A stretch of 64,000 bases of DNA from Oscillospiraceae bacterium. Lineage in GTDB: Bacteria > Bacillota > Clostridia > Oscillospirales > CAG-272. The position numbers and the translations under genes were made by a program. The stretch lies in the NCBI GenBank assembly GCA_015064415.1, contig SVSG01000001.1, positions 1 to 64,000 of the forward strand, in the 5' to 3' direction. Positions 8,893 to 18,138 of the stretch are shown piece by piece. The number at the start of each line of letters is the position of its first letter. Position 1 is the stretch's first letter. The notes under the pieces are model-generated. The model saw nothing but the letters and a program-made list of their open reading frames with translations, made no database searches and had not been told where the DNA came from.

Positions 8893-9135
8893 ATGGAGCA
8901 GAATAAGAATATAACCTTTGAAGAGGCACTTGCCGAGCTCCAGAGCGTTGTGGAGCGCCTGGAGGCGGGAAAGGTGCCGCTGGAGCAAGCGCTTTCGCTT
9001 TACGAGCGCGGTATGGAGCTGGTCAAAATTTGCAACGGACAACTGGATACGGCGGAGCAACGCGTCAACGCCGTGTTTGTCGATGCAAGCGGTGAGGGGA
9101 CTTTGCGCCCCTTTGGCGGGGAGGTGCTTTCATGA
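8893..9135 (+). CDS. xseB: Exodeoxyribonuclease VII small subunit
   Basis: This 80-residue helical subunit of exonuclease VII contains the family core FEEALAELQSVVERLEAG followed by LEQALSLYERGMELVKIC. It starts three bases after xseA, and its stop overlaps the ispA start by four bases (ATGA). Confidence 0.95.
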   Translation: MEQNKNITFEEALAELQSVVERLEAGKVPLEQALSLYERGMELVKICNGQLDTAEQRVNAVFVDASGEGTLRPFGGEVLS

Positions 9136-10013
9136 TCTCCGCGCGTCTTTCGCAGAACGCCGCCTTGATCGAGGAGGCGCTGAAAACCTATCTTTCGGAC
9201 GAGGACGTGGATTTTGCCGAGGAGCTGGAAGCGGAGCGTTACAGCATTTTTGCCCGCGCCAAGCGCATCCGACCCACGCTCGTGCTGGAATTTTGCCGTT
9301 TGTTCGGCGGCAGGGATGAGGCGGCCTTGCCCTTTGCCTGCGCCGTGGAGATGGTTCACACCTATTCGCTGATTCACGACGATCTGCCTTGCATGGATGA
9401 CGATGATCTGCGCCGCGGACGCCCCACCTGCCACAAGGTGTACGGCGAGGCCACGGCACTTCTGGCGGGGGACGGCCTTTTGACGCGTGCCTTTGGTACG
9501 CTGGCCTCCAATACCGCCGTGCCTGCGGAAAGCGTCCGCGCCGCCGTTGCCGCGCTTGCGCGCGCTGCGGGGAGCTTCGGCATGATCGGCGGTCAGGTGA
9601 TCGACCTGGCGGGAGAGAAGAAAAAGCTTTCACTGGACACCCTCAAAAAGCTTCACGCCCACAAAACGGGGGCGATGATCACGGTGTCCGCTGAGCTCGG
9701 CTGTCTTGCGGCCGGCTTGGATGCCGACGATCCCCGCACCGTGGCGGCATGCCGCTTTGCGGAGGGGATCGGGCTTGCCTTCCAGATCGTGGATGACGTT
9801 CTGGACGTGACGGCGGACGTGGCTCTGCTTGGAAAGCCGATCGGCTCGGATGCCGAAAACGAAAAAACCACCTTTTTGACCTACTATACCCCCGATGAGG
9901 CACTTGCCCTTGCGGGTGCGCTGACGGAAAGAGCAAAGGAGGCGCTTGCCGATATCCCCAACACCCAGCTTTTGCAGGCCCTGGCGGATTATCTGGTAAG
10001 CAGAAAGCATTGA
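9132..10013 (+). CDS. ispA: Polyprenyl (farnesyl) diphosphate synthase
   Basis: This enzyme condenses isopentenyl diphosphate with allylic diphosphates to make farnesyl (or geranylgeranyl) diphosphate for undecaprenyl and quinone synthesis. The 293-residue protein has the first Asp-rich motif HDDLPCMDDDDLRRG at residues 82-96 and the second (FQIVDDVLDVTAD) near 220. A four-base overlap with xseB suggests coupling. The usual Firmicutes neighbour dxs is not downstream. Confidence 0.94.
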   Translation: MISARLSQNAALIEEALKTYLSDEDVDFAEELEAERYSIFARAKRIRPTLVLEFCRLFGGRDEAALPFACAVEMVHTYSLIHDDLPCMDDDDLRRGRPTCHKVYGEATALLAGDGLLTRAFGTLASNTAVPAESVRAAVAALARAAGSFGMIGGQVIDLAGEKKKLSLDTLKKLHAHKTGAMITVSAELGCLAAGLDADDPRTVAACRFAEGIGLAFQIVDDVLDVTADVALLGKPIGSDAENEKTTFLTYYTPDEALALAGALTERAKEALADIPNTQLLQALADYLVSRKH

Positions 10014-10505
10014 ATGTTTGATATGGTTATGTTTAAGCGCAATGTCGTTGATTTCTTCACGAACCCGGTGATTTTGTGCGCTGCGCTTTCCTGGATCGTG
10101 GCGCAGCTGATCAAGCTGATCACCACGCCCTGCTACAAGAAGGATTTTTCCGTATTGCACACGCTGTTCGGCACGGGCGGCATGCCAAGCTCGCACGCGG
10201 CGGCCGTATGTGCCACCGCCATTTCCTGCGGCATCCTCTACGGCTACAATTCCGCTATTTTTGCGGTGGCGGGCGTGCTTGCCATGATCGTGATGCGGGA
10301 TGCCGTCGGCATTCGCCGCGAGGCGGGCAAGCAAGCGGGTGTCATCAACCAGATCACGGAAGAGATCAACAAGAAAAAGCGTTTTATTGACGTTACGCTG
10401 CCGGAGCTCTTGGGGCATACCCCCCTTCAGGTGCTATTCGGAGCTTTGCTTGGCGTGGCGATGGCGTATTTTTGCCAAAGATTTTTGTTTCTGAAAATAT
10501 TCTGA
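10014..10505 (+). CDS. Divergent PAP2-family membrane protein (DUF212/YuiD-like)
   Basis: This 163-residue membrane protein of the divergent PAP2 family carries the sequence GGMPSSHAAAVCA near residue 55, matching the SxxHxxx phosphatase core, and the MRDAVGIRREAGKQA segment with conserved Asp/Arg. Three or four hydrophobic segments are present. The family is thought to act on lipid phosphates, possibly isoprenyl or phosphatidyl phosphates, but its substrate is not established. The ATG immediately follows the ispA stop, so the two are translated together. Confidence 0.88.
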   Translation: MFDMVMFKRNVVDFFTNPVILCAALSWIVAQLIKLITTPCYKKDFSVLHTLFGTGGMPSSHAAAVCATAISCGILYGYNSAIFAVAGVLAMIVMRDAVGIRREAGKQAGVINQITEEINKKKRFIDVTLPELLGHTPLQVLFGALLGVAMAYFCQRFLFLKIF

Positions 10506-10506
10506 T

Positions 10507-11277
10507 ATGCGATTGGACCAATTTTTGACGGAAAACGGATACACGGACAGCCGCGAGCGCGCCAAGCGCATGATCCTTGCGGGAAGAGTCCGCGTCAATG
10601 GAAAAACCGTGCAAAAGCCCGCCTTTGACGTGCAGGGGGAACCCGCGATCGAGCTGGAGCAGGATAGCTTTGTGGGGCGCGGCGGGGAAAAGCTACAGGG
10701 GGCGCTGGATGCCTTCGCGGTGGATCCCACGGGAATGCGCGCCTTGGATATCGGCGCCTCAACGGGTGGATTTACACACTGCTTGCTGTTGCGCGGAGCT
10801 GCGGCCGTGACGGCGCTGGATGCCGGTTGCGGACAGCTGCACCCCTCGCTGCTTGCCGATGCGCGTGTTACAAACGTGGAAAAATATAACGCAAGATCAC
10901 TCTCGCCCGAGGACGTGGGCGTGTTCGATCTTGCGGTGATGGACGTGTCCTTTATTTCGCAGACCTATATTCTGCCGCGTCTGCCCGCCGTGCTTACCAA
11001 AGGCGGCTTGGCGATCACGCTGATCAAGCCGCAGTTTGAGGCGGGGCGCGCCGCGCTGAACAAAAAGGGGCTTGTAAAAGACCCGCGCGACCGCTTGCTT
11101 GCCGTGCGGCGCGTGATCACGGCCGCGCGCGAGGCGGGGCTCGTACCGAAAGATCTGATCCGTTCCCCCATTGCGGGCGGGGACGGCAATATAGAGTATC
11201 TGGCGCTCTTTGCCCTTGCGGGGGAGGATGCGGTGTCGGATGCCCTCATGGACAAAGTGGTTTTGGAAGGAAGGTGA
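10507..11277 (+). CDS. tlyA: TlyA-family rRNA 2'-O-ribose methyltransferase
   Basis: The protein joins an N-terminal S4 RNA-binding domain (RLDQFLTENGYTDSRERAK to about residue 60) to a FtsJ-like SAM-dependent methyltransferase domain with LDIGASTGGFTHCLL near residue 80 and DLAVMDVSFIS near 140. Homologues methylate ribose 2'-OH in 16S/23S rRNA. At 256 residues it has the usual length. It begins one base after the preceding stop and is followed by nadK. Confidence 0.93.
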   Translation: MRLDQFLTENGYTDSRERAKRMILAGRVRVNGKTVQKPAFDVQGEPAIELEQDSFVGRGGEKLQGALDAFAVDPTGMRALDIGASTGGFTHCLLLRGAAAVTALDAGCGQLHPSLLADARVTNVEKYNARSLSPEDVGVFDLAVMDVSFISQTYILPRLPAVLTKGGLAITLIKPQFEAGRAALNKKGLVKDPRDRLLAVRRVITAAREAGLVPKDLIRSPIAGGDGNIEYLALFALAGEDAVSDALMDKVVLEGR

Positions 11278-11281
11278 TAGC

Positions 11282-12154
11282 TTGAAAAGCTTTGCTTTGA
11301 TCACCAATTTTAATATTTACGATAAGGCAAACGCCGCGTTGACCGTGGCGGAGGCCCTGATCGATCTCAACGTGCGGGTGATGATATCCTCCGTCAATAA
11401 GGATAAAATTTTCCGCATGCACAGAAATCGCAGGGAGTATGAGTATATTTCGCCCGAGGAGATCTTTCGTCTGGCGGACTGCATCGTGGTGCTTGGCGGA
11501 GACGGCAGTATTCTTGACGCCGCACGCCGCGCCGCCCCCTTCGGCAAGCCCTTGCTTGGCATCAATATGGGTCACTTGGGTTACATGTCCGAGCTTGAGA
11601 TCGGGGATCTTTCCTTGCTTTCGCGCGTGGTGAACGGCGACTATCAACTGGACGAGCGCGCTATGCTTTCCATTCAGGTGTTTAACCAGAACGGCGGCAA
11701 AAAGGCGGAGTCCTTTGCGCTCAACGACGCGGTCGTTTCCAACGGCTCCGTGGCGCGCATCGTCGATCTGGAGCTGTACGAGGGAAAAGAGCTGGTTTCC
11801 GCCTTCCGCGCGGACGGCTTGATCGTGGCAACGCCCACCGGCTCCACGGCGTATTCTCTGGCCGCGGGCGGCCCCATTGCCGACCCGCACTTGCCCTGTC
11901 TTTGCGTTACTCCCATTTGCCCCCACTCGCTTACGGCGCGGCCGATGCTGTTTCGCGACAGCGCCACGCTGGAGATCAAAAACGTCTGCCAGCGGGAAAA
12001 AATGCTCTATCTTACGGTGGACGGGCGCATGAATTTTGAGCTGTACCGCGGGGATATCGTGCGCATCACGCGCTCGGAGACCGTGACGCGTCTTATTCGC
12101 TTGCGCGAAAAGGGCTTTTATGCATTCTTACAAGAAAAAATGAAATCCACGTAA
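11282..12154 (+). CDS. nadK: NAD kinase
   Basis: NadK phosphorylates NAD to NADP. The GGDGS motif (VVLGGDGSILDAARR) and the later TPTGSTAYSLAAGGPI and TPICPHSL blocks are clear. The usual NE dipeptide is ND (ALNDAVVSNG), a mild change. I choose the TTG at 11282 because AAGGAAGG lies just upstream and the protein then starts as LKSFALITNF; the open frame upstream overlaps tlyA. Length is 290 residues. Confidence 0.95.
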   Translation: MKSFALITNFNIYDKANAALTVAEALIDLNVRVMISSVNKDKIFRMHRNRREYEYISPEEIFRLADCIVVLGGDGSILDAARRAAPFGKPLLGINMGHLGYMSELEIGDLSLLSRVVNGDYQLDERAMLSIQVFNQNGGKKAESFALNDAVVSNGSVARIVDLELYEGKELVSAFRADGLIVATPTGSTAYSLAAGGPIADPHLPCLCVTPICPHSLTARPMLFRDSATLEIKNVCQREKMLYLTVDGRMNFELYRGDIVRITRSETVTRLIRLREKGFYAFLQEKMKST

Positions 12155-12166
12155 AGAGGTGTGATA

Positions 12167-12622
12167 ATGAAAGGTAACAGACAAAAGAAAATTTTGGAAA
12201 TTATCAACCGTTTCCATATCGAAACGCAGGATGATCTGATCGAAAAGCTTTTGCTTGAGGGCTTTTCCGTAACGCAGGCCACGGTTTCCCGCGATATTCG
12301 CGAGCTGCAGCTCACCAAGGTGCTGACAAGCAAGGGGAGCTATCGCTATGTGGCGCCCAAAAAGGAAGAACTGGTGGCGGGCATGAAGATCAATGCCGCA
12401 CTGGTGGATTCGATCATCAGCGTGGATTATGCGCAAAATCTTGTCGTTGTGCGCACGTTTCCGGGCCTTGCGCAGGCGGTGGCCGCGGGAATTGACAACC
12501 TCTCGATCGCGGAGGTGCTGGGTTGCGTTGCGGGAGATGATACGATCTTCGTGGCTGCCCGCAACGAAAGTGCCGCCAAAAGCATCAGCGAGCGCATCCA
12601 CGTGATGATGAAGGCGGGATAA
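12167..12622 (+). CDS. argR: Arginine repressor ArgR/AhrC
   Basis: ArgR is the hexameric, arginine-responsive repressor of arginine synthesis. Its N-terminal winged helix covers about residues 1-70 (QATVSRDIRELQLTKV recognition region). The C-terminal oligomerisation/arginine-binding domain has the motif VAGDDTIFVAAR. The ATG at 12167 follows AGAGGTG at good spacing; a GTG at 12161 is the alternative. The 151-residue length is typical. It lies between nadK and recN, the standard Firmicutes order. Confidence 0.96.
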   Translation: MKGNRQKKILEIINRFHIETQDDLIEKLLLEGFSVTQATVSRDIRELQLTKVLTSKGSYRYVAPKKEELVAGMKINAALVDSIISVDYAQNLVVVRTFPGLAQAVAAGIDNLSIAEVLGCVAGDDTIFVAARNESAAKSISERIHVMMKAG

Positions 12623-12623
12623 A

Positions 12624-14297
12624 ATGCTGGATTCTCTTCATATTGAGAATATAGCGGTCATTCAAAAAATCGACGTGGATTTTACCGCAGGTCTTTGCGT
12701 CATTACGGGCGAGACGGGGGCGGGAAAATCCGTGATGCTGGATGCCATTGCCTTTTTGCTTGGTGCCAAAGCCACACGCGAGCTTTTGCGAAACGGCGCG
12801 CCGTGCGGTGAGGTCAGCGCGGTCTTTTCCGACGTGGGGCCCGCGTGCGAGGCGTATCTTGCGCAGGCGGGGATTGGCGTGCAGGATGAGCTGATGCTGC
12901 AGCGCACGTTGTCCGCAGACGGGAAATCCAAATGCCGCCTCAACGGGCGCGCCGTGCCGCTCGCGCTGTTGCGCGAGCTTTCCGGCTATCTTGTCAGCAT
13001 TCACGCGCAAAACGACAACCAGATGCTGCTCAAAAGTGACGTACAGCATCAAATTTTGGATAATACCGCAGAGCTCGGGGCGGAGCTTTCCGCATACCGC
13101 ACGTGCTATCAGGCGCGCAAGGAAACCGAGACTCAGTTAAGAAATCTGCACCGCGACAGCACCGAGCAGGCGCGTCTTGCCGACATTCTGCGTTTTCAGA
13201 TCGCGGAGATCGATGCCGCCAAGCTGAAGGCGGGAGAGGAAGAGGTACTTTTACAAAAGCGCGCCAAGCTGCAAAACGCGGAAAAGATCGCCAAGCAGTC
13301 CGAATTTGTCTATCGCGTGCTTTACGGCAGTGAAAAGGGGAGTGCCGCGCTGATACTGGAGCGTGCCGCAACGGCAATGCAATCGCTTTCCTCTGCGGTG
13401 CCGGAGGCCGCAACAGCCGCCGAAAAGCTGCTTAGCATGCGCTATGAGGTCGAGGATATTGCCAACACCGCACGCGATCTTGCCGAAGATTACGAGGGAG
13501 ACCCCACCGCGGCCCTCAACCGCGTGGAGGAGCGGCTTGATACCATTACCAAGCTGCGCCGCAAGTACGGCGAGGACGAGACCGCCATCCTTGCTTTCCG
13601 CGCAGAGGCGGCCGCACGCCTTTCGGCGCTGGAGAACTCTGACGAAACGAAAGCGGAATTGGAAAAGCGCTATCGCGCCCAAACAAAAGAAATGCGCGGC
13701 ATCGCGGACCGCTTGCACGCGGCGCGCGTGCAGGCCGCCGAAAAGCTTTCCGCGGCTGTGCTGCAAGAGCTCGCCTTTTTGGATATGCCCTCCGTTCGTT
13801 TTGAGGTTTGTGTAAGGGCGGATGCCGAGTTCCATGCAAACGGCGCGGATACGGTAGAGTTTTTGATCGCCACTAACCCTGGTGAGCCGCTTTTGCCGCT
13901 TTCCCGCATCGCGTCGGGCGGTGAGCTTGCGCGCATCATGCTGGCGCTCAAAAGCGTACTCAATGACCGCGACGGTGTGACCACAGCCGTATTTGACGAG
14001 GTGGATACCGGCATTTCCGGCAAAACCTCGCGCAAGATCGGCATTAAGCTTTCCGAGATCGGCAAGCACACGCAGGTGCTTTGTGTGACGCATTCGGCGC
14101 AGATCGCTTCGCTTGCCGCAACACACTATAAGATCGTGAAAAACGTGGTGGGCGGAAGCGCCTCCAGCACCGTGATTCCACTGGACGATACCGCACGCGT
14201 GGAAGAGGTAGCGCGTATTCTTGGTGGGCTTTGCGTGACGGACGCGCAGATGGCCGCCGCGCGTGACATGATCGAGGAGGGGAGGGCGTACCGATGA
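12624..14297 (+). CDS. recN: DNA repair protein RecN
   Basis: RecN is an SMC-like ATPase that acts early in double-strand break repair. It has the N-terminal Walker A ITGETGAGKSVMLDAI (about residues 28-43), long helical coiled-coil arms in the middle, and the C-terminal signature ASGGELARIMLALK with Walker B region AVFDEVDTGISGK. At 557 residues it is full length. It begins one base after the argR stop and overlaps ybaK by four bases. Confidence 0.97.
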   Translation: MLDSLHIENIAVIQKIDVDFTAGLCVITGETGAGKSVMLDAIAFLLGAKATRELLRNGAPCGEVSAVFSDVGPACEAYLAQAGIGVQDELMLQRTLSADGKSKCRLNGRAVPLALLRELSGYLVSIHAQNDNQMLLKSDVQHQILDNTAELGAELSAYRTCYQARKETETQLRNLHRDSTEQARLADILRFQIAEIDAAKLKAGEEEVLLQKRAKLQNAEKIAKQSEFVYRVLYGSEKGSAALILERAATAMQSLSSAVPEAATAAEKLLSMRYEVEDIANTARDLAEDYEGDPTAALNRVEERLDTITKLRRKYGEDETAILAFRAEAAARLSALENSDETKAELEKRYRAQTKEMRGIADRLHAARVQAAEKLSAAVLQELAFLDMPSVRFEVCVRADAEFHANGADTVEFLIATNPGEPLLPLSRIASGGELARIMLALKSVLNDRDGVTTAVFDEVDTGISGKTSRKIGIKLSEIGKHTQVLCVTHSAQIASLAATHYKIVKNVVGGSASSTVIPLDDTARVEEVARILGGLCVTDAQMAAARDMIEEGRAYR

Positions 14298-14770
14298 AAA
14301 ATAAGACCAATGCAATGCGCCGTCTTGACGCCGCGAAGATCCCTTACGAGGTTTGCGAATACGAGGTGGATGAAAACGATCTTTCGGGCAAACACATTGC
14401 CGACGAGATCGGCCTTCCGCACGAGATCGTGTTCAAAACCCTTGTTGCCAAAGGGGACAAAACGGGCTACGTGGTCTTTTGCATCCCCGTGGATGAGGAG
14501 ATCGATCTGAAGCTTGCCGCAAGGGAAACGGGGAACAAGCGCATCGAAATGCTTGCCGTGAAGGAGCTTTTGCCCGTGACGGGTTATATTCGGGGCGGTT
14601 GCTCACCGATCGGGATGAAAAAGAAGTTTCCCACCTTCCTTGAGGAGTGCGCACTGCAGTACGAAAAGATCACCGTCAGCGCTGGCGTGCGCGGCGCACA
14701 GCTTTTGCTTGCCGTGAAGGATCTTTTGCCTTTTATCGAGGCAAAATGTGTCTCGGTGACCGTCAAATAA
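14294..14770 (+). CDS. ybaK: Cys-tRNA(Pro)/Cys-tRNA(Cys) deacylase YbaK
   Basis: YbaK is a trans-editing hydrolase that clears mischarged Cys-tRNA(Pro). The 158-residue protein has the YbaK/ProX fold hallmarks: HIADEIGLPHEIVFKTLVAKG, FCIPVDEEIDLKLAA and GYIRGGCSPIGMKKKFPTF. It is the last gene of the nusB run. No clear hairpin terminator follows; the next promoter lies 41 bases downstream. Confidence 0.93.
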   Translation: MKNKTNAMRRLDAAKIPYEVCEYEVDENDLSGKHIADEIGLPHEIVFKTLVAKGDKTGYVVFCIPVDEEIDLKLAARETGNKRIEMLAVKELLPVTGYIRGGCSPIGMKKKFPTFLEECALQYEKITVSAGVRGAQLLLAVKDLLPFIEAKCVSVTVK

Positions 14771-14811
14771 ACGTATTTTGTCACAAAACCAAGAAAATCT
14801 TGCCGTATGGC

Positions 14812-14840
14812 TTGACAACCCTTCATTTTAAGAGTAAAAT
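14812..14840 (+). promoter_or_regulatory. Promoter for glyS
   Basis: Consensus TTGACA (14812-14817), 17 bases and TAAAAT (14835-14840) lie 30 bases before the start codon. With so short a leader there is no room for a T-box. Confidence 0.85.
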
Positions 14841-14870
14841 ATATACATTATATTAAATAGGAGCATCACT

Positions 14871-16286
14871 ATGAACAATCTTGAAAAAACGATGGACAAA
14901 ATCGTCGCGCTTTGTAAAAATCGCGGCTTCATCTTCCCGGGTTCCGAAATCTATGGCGGTCTTGCCAACTCCTGGGACTACGGCCCCCTTGGCGTAGAGT
15001 TCAAAAACAACGTCAAGCGCGCCTGGTGGAAAAAGTTCGTGCAGGAAAGCCGCTATAACGTCGGCCTTGACAGCGCGATCATCATGAATCCCGAGGCATG
15101 GGTGGCTTCCGGTCACGTGGGCGGCTTCTCCGACCCGTTGATGGACTGCAAGGCCTGCAAGGCACGTCACCGCGCCGACAAGCTGATCGAGGAGTACGCT
15201 TTTGAAAACGGCCTTGAGGACAACCCCGCCGGCTGGACCTTCGAGCAGATGTCCGAGTATATTCAGGAAAAGGGCATCGTTTGCCCCACCTGCGGCAAGC
15301 AGGATTTCACCGCCATCAAAAAGTTTAACCTGATGTTCAAGACATTCATCGGCGTAACCGAGGACAACACCAACACGGTGTACCTGCGCCCCGAGACCGC
15401 ACAGGGTATTTTCGTCAATTTCCCCGCGATCCAGCGCTCTACCCGCCGCAAGCTGCCCTTCGGCGTTTGCCAGATCGGTAAGTCCTTCCGTAACGAGATC
15501 ACCCCCGGCAACTTCGTGTTCCGTACCCGCGAGTTCGAGCAGATGGAGCTGGAGTTCTTCTGCAAGCCCGGTACCGACCTTGAGTGGTTCAACTATTGGA
15601 GAAACTTCTGCGAGAAGTGGCTGCTTGACCTTGGCATGCGCAAGGAAAACCTTCGTCTGCGCGACCACGATCCCGAGGAGCTTGCCTTCTACTCCAAGGG
15701 TACCACGGACTTTGAGTTCCTGTTCCCGTTCGGCTGGGGCGAGCTTTGGGGTGTTGCAGACCGTACTGACTATGACCTTTCTCAGCATGCAAAGCACTCC
15801 GGCAAGGATATGACCTACTTCGATCCCGAAACCAACGAGCGTTATACCCCTTACGTGGTCGAGCCCTCTCTTGGCGCCGACCGTGTGGCGCTTGCCTTCC
15901 TTGTGGACGCTTACGACGAGGAAGTGATCGATGCCGAGAAGAATGACGTGCGCGTGGTCCTTCACCTGCATCCCGCGCTTGCTCCCTACAAGGTGGCTGT
16001 CCTGCCCCTTTCCAAGAAGCTGTCCGAGAAGGCGCTTGAGGTGCGCGACGAGCTTGCCAAGTATTTCCCCGTGGACTATGACGAAACCGGCTCGATCGGT
16101 AAGCGTTATCGCCGCGAGGACGAGATCGGTACGCCTCTTTGCGTGACCGTGGACTTCGAGACTGTGGGCGATGCAGAAAAGCCCGCCGACAACTGCGTGA
16201 CCGTGCGTGACCGCGACACGATGGAGCAGGTCCGTATCCCGATCTCCGAGCTCAAGGAGTATATCGAAAAGAAGATTGCATTTTGA
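14871..16286 (+). CDS. glyS: Glycyl-tRNA synthetase (single-chain, dimeric type)
   Basis: GlyRS charges tRNA(Gly). The 471-residue class II enzyme has the N-terminal block [20 protein letters not shown], cysteine pairs CKACKARH and CPTCGKQD in the insertion, motif 2 [19 protein letters not shown], and a C-terminal anticodon-binding domain starting near YKVAVLPL. It is the eukaryote-like alpha2 form rather than GlyQ/GlyS. An AGGAG site precedes the ATG. It is transcribed from its own promoter. Confidence 0.97.
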   Translation: MNNLEKTMDKIVALCKNRGFIFPGSEIYGGLANSWDYGPLGVEFKNNVKRAWWKKFVQESRYNVGLDSAIIMNPEAWVASGHVGGFSDPLMDCKACKARHRADKLIEEYAFENGLEDNPAGWTFEQMSEYIQEKGIVCPTCGKQDFTAIKKFNLMFKTFIGVTEDNTNTVYLRPETAQGIFVNFPAIQRSTRRKLPFGVCQIGKSFRNEITPGNFVFRTREFEQMELEFFCKPGTDLEWFNYWRNFCEKWLLDLGMRKENLRLRDHDPEELAFYSKGTTDFEFLFPFGWGELWGVADRTDYDLSQHAKHSGKDMTYFDPETNERYTPYVVEPSLGADRVALAFLVDAYDEEVIDAEKNDVRVVLHLHPALAPYKVAVLPLSKKLSEKALEVRDELAKYFPVDYDETGSIGKRYRREDEIGTPLCVTVDFETVGDAEKPADNCVTVRDRDTMEQVRIPISELKEYIEKKIAF

Positions 16287-16295
16287 TCTATACAA

Positions 16296-16318
16296 ATGGC
16301 GCGCCTTTGGCGCGCCAT
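16296..16318 (+). terminator. Hairpin after glyS
   Basis: A perfect 10-bp GC-rich stem (16296-16305 with 16309-16318, loop ttt) lies just after the glyS stop. It lacks a T run, so it is at most a weak terminator or a 3'-end stabiliser. Confidence 0.45.
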
Positions 16319-16336
16319 TCGCATAAGGAGGGGATT

Positions 16337-17176
16337 ATGAATTACGCCAATCTGCACTTTCATTCCACCTATTCAGACGGCGGTTTCACCCCGTATCAGC
16401 TCAGTTTGATCGGCAAATCACTCGGCTACCGCGCCTTGGTATTGACCGATCACGAGACGGATGGCGGCGTGGCCGAGTTTCAGGATGCGTGCGAAAAGCA
16501 GGGGCTGGAATCACTTGTAGGCGTTGAGTTTTACGGCACTCATGACGGCCATCACCCTCATATTGTCGCGCTTGACTTTGACCGCGACGATCCCGGTATC
16601 CGCGCATTTATCCGCGAGCGCTGTGAGCTTCGGAACGAGTTTACCAGAAAATGTGTCGAGCGCGGCATTCGTCTCGGCTTTATTCACGATTTTACGTGGA
16701 ATGACGTGTTGGACTATGCCCGTGACGGCGCTTGGATCTGCATCGACCACGTGGTTGGCGCGATGAAATATAAAAAGGTGATTGGCCCTTCGGAAAGCGG
16801 CGCCGCGCTGCGTCAGAACGTATTCAAGGGGGAGGCCCTTGCCTTTGAGCCGCACGATCCTCCCGTGGAACAGACCATTCGTACTATCCGCCGCGCGGGC
16901 GGCATTGCCGTACTGGCACATCCCAACAATAAAACCCACTACGTCAAGGAGCTGATGGAATACGGTCTGAACGGCATCGAGGTCTCGCATCCGGATATCA
17001 CGCCGGAGACCGCACAGCTTGCCGTAGAGGCCGCCAAAGCTTATCACCTTTATCGCTCCGGAGGTACAGACCACACGGGCGCGATGAGCTGCTGTGGCGG
17101 CAAGCATGCCGTTCCTGCTCTGCAGGGCGTGGATGAAGAGGATTTCTACGTGATAAAGGAGCGCAAGCTCGGTTAA
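16337..17176 (+). CDS. PHP-domain phosphoesterase, copy 1
   Basis: This 279-residue metal-dependent phosphoesterase of the PHP superfamily carries the four histidine/aspartate motifs: NLHFHSTYSDG at residues 5-15, LTDHETDGG near 36, AVLAHPNNKTHY near 197 and GGTDHTGAM near 245. Homologues hydrolyse phosphate esters such as nucleoside 3',5'-bisphosphates or histidinol phosphate; the substrate here is unknown. The ATG at 16337 follows AAGGAGGGG. A second, closely similar copy follows 60 bases downstream, an obvious tandem duplication; both end with ERKLG. Confidence 0.9.
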   Translation: MNYANLHFHSTYSDGGFTPYQLSLIGKSLGYRALVLTDHETDGGVAEFQDACEKQGLESLVGVEFYGTHDGHHPHIVALDFDRDDPGIRAFIRERCELRNEFTRKCVERGIRLGFIHDFTWNDVLDYARDGAWICIDHVVGAMKYKKVIGPSESGAALRQNVFKGEALAFEPHDPPVEQTIRTIRRAGGIAVLAHPNNKTHYVKELMEYGLNGIEVSHPDITPETAQLAVEAAKAYHLYRSGGTDHTGAMSCCGGKHAVPALQGVDEEDFYVIKERKLG

Positions 17177-17235
17177 ATATCGGATTACGATTCTTATCTT
17201 TTACAGAACACTTCGCTATTTTGAGGAGACACACA

Positions 17236-18078
17236 ATGAAATTTGCCAACTTACATCTGCATTCCCATTATTCGGATGCTACGTTTACCCCGTATCAGCT
17301 TGCCTTGATCGGCAAATCTCTTGGTTACAGTGCACTGGCGCTGACCGACCACGAAACCGACGGCGGCGTGAAGGAGTTTGCAAAGGGTTGTGAAAAGCTG
17401 GGGCTGCAATCGCTTTACGGCGTGGAATTTTACGGATATCACGAGGGGCATTGCCTGCACCTTGTGGCGCTGGATTACGATTATGACGATCCGGGCTTCC
17501 GTGCCTACGTCAAGGAGCGTTGCGACTTGTATACGGAATGCACAAGACAACGCGTGGAGCGCGGCATCCGTCTCGGCTTTATTCAGGATTTTACCTGGAA
17601 CGACGTGCTGGATCACGCACGCGAGGGCTCCTGGATCTGCATTGACCACGTGATCAATGCGATGAAATACAAAAAGGTGATGGACCCCACCGATGACGGT
17701 CTGGAGCTGCGTCGCAACGTTTTCAAGGGGCCTGAGGCAAAGGCATTTGAGCCGCCGCGTCCCGTAGCGGAAAAGGTGATCAAAACGATCCGCAAGGCGG
17801 GCGGTGTTGCCGTGCTGGCGCACCCCCTCAACCAAACACAATACGTGCCGCAGCTTGTGCAATACGGCCTCAACGGCATTGAGGTCTGTCACCCGCTTGT
17901 TGACGGCATCACGGAGCCCCTCGCGCTCGAAGCGGCTAATACCTTCAATCTCTACCATTCCGGCGGTACAGACCATACCGGTGCCATGAGCAGCTGCGGC
18001 GGCGAAAACGCCGTTCCCGCGTGGCACGGCGTTACCGAAGAGGAGTTTTACACACTAAAGGAGCGCAAGCTCGGTTAA
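17236..18078 (+). CDS. PHP-domain phosphoesterase, copy 2
   Basis: This is the paralog of the preceding gene, 280 residues and well over half identical along the whole length by eye. All PHP metal motifs are kept: NLHLHSHYSDAT, LTDHETDGG, AVLAHPLNQTQY and GGTDHTGAM. Differences concentrate in the middle (residues 60-105) and at 150-175, where substrate specificity may differ. GAGGAG precedes the ATG at 17236; an in-frame ATG at 17221 would overlap this site. A strong terminator follows. Confidence 0.9.
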   Translation: MKFANLHLHSHYSDATFTPYQLALIGKSLGYSALALTDHETDGGVKEFAKGCEKLGLQSLYGVEFYGYHEGHCLHLVALDYDYDDPGFRAYVKERCDLYTECTRQRVERGIRLGFIQDFTWNDVLDHAREGSWICIDHVINAMKYKKVMDPTDDGLELRRNVFKGPEAKAFEPPRPVAEKVIKTIRKAGGVAVLAHPLNQTQYVPQLVQYGLNGIEVCHPLVDGITEPLALEAANTFNLYHSGGTDHTGAMSSCGGENAVPAWHGVTEEEFYTLKERKLG

Positions 18079-18081
18079 AAG

Positions 18082-18115
18082 AAAACAGCGTGCCATGTGG
18101 CACGCTGTTTTTTTT
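18082..18115. terminator. Rho-independent terminator (likely bidirectional)
   Basis: A 13-bp stem (18082-18094 with 18099-18111, loop atgt) is followed by eight T's. On the minus strand the hairpin is followed by a broken T run, so it may also end the flotillin transcript. Confidence 0.88.
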
Positions 18116-18138
18116 GCCGCGGCGCGGCAGAAAGGGAA

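Noticed and set aside
14771..14870. Possible T-box leader before glyS
   Set aside because: The promoter -10 box lies only 30 bases from the start codon and no GGTGGTACC-type motif exists.
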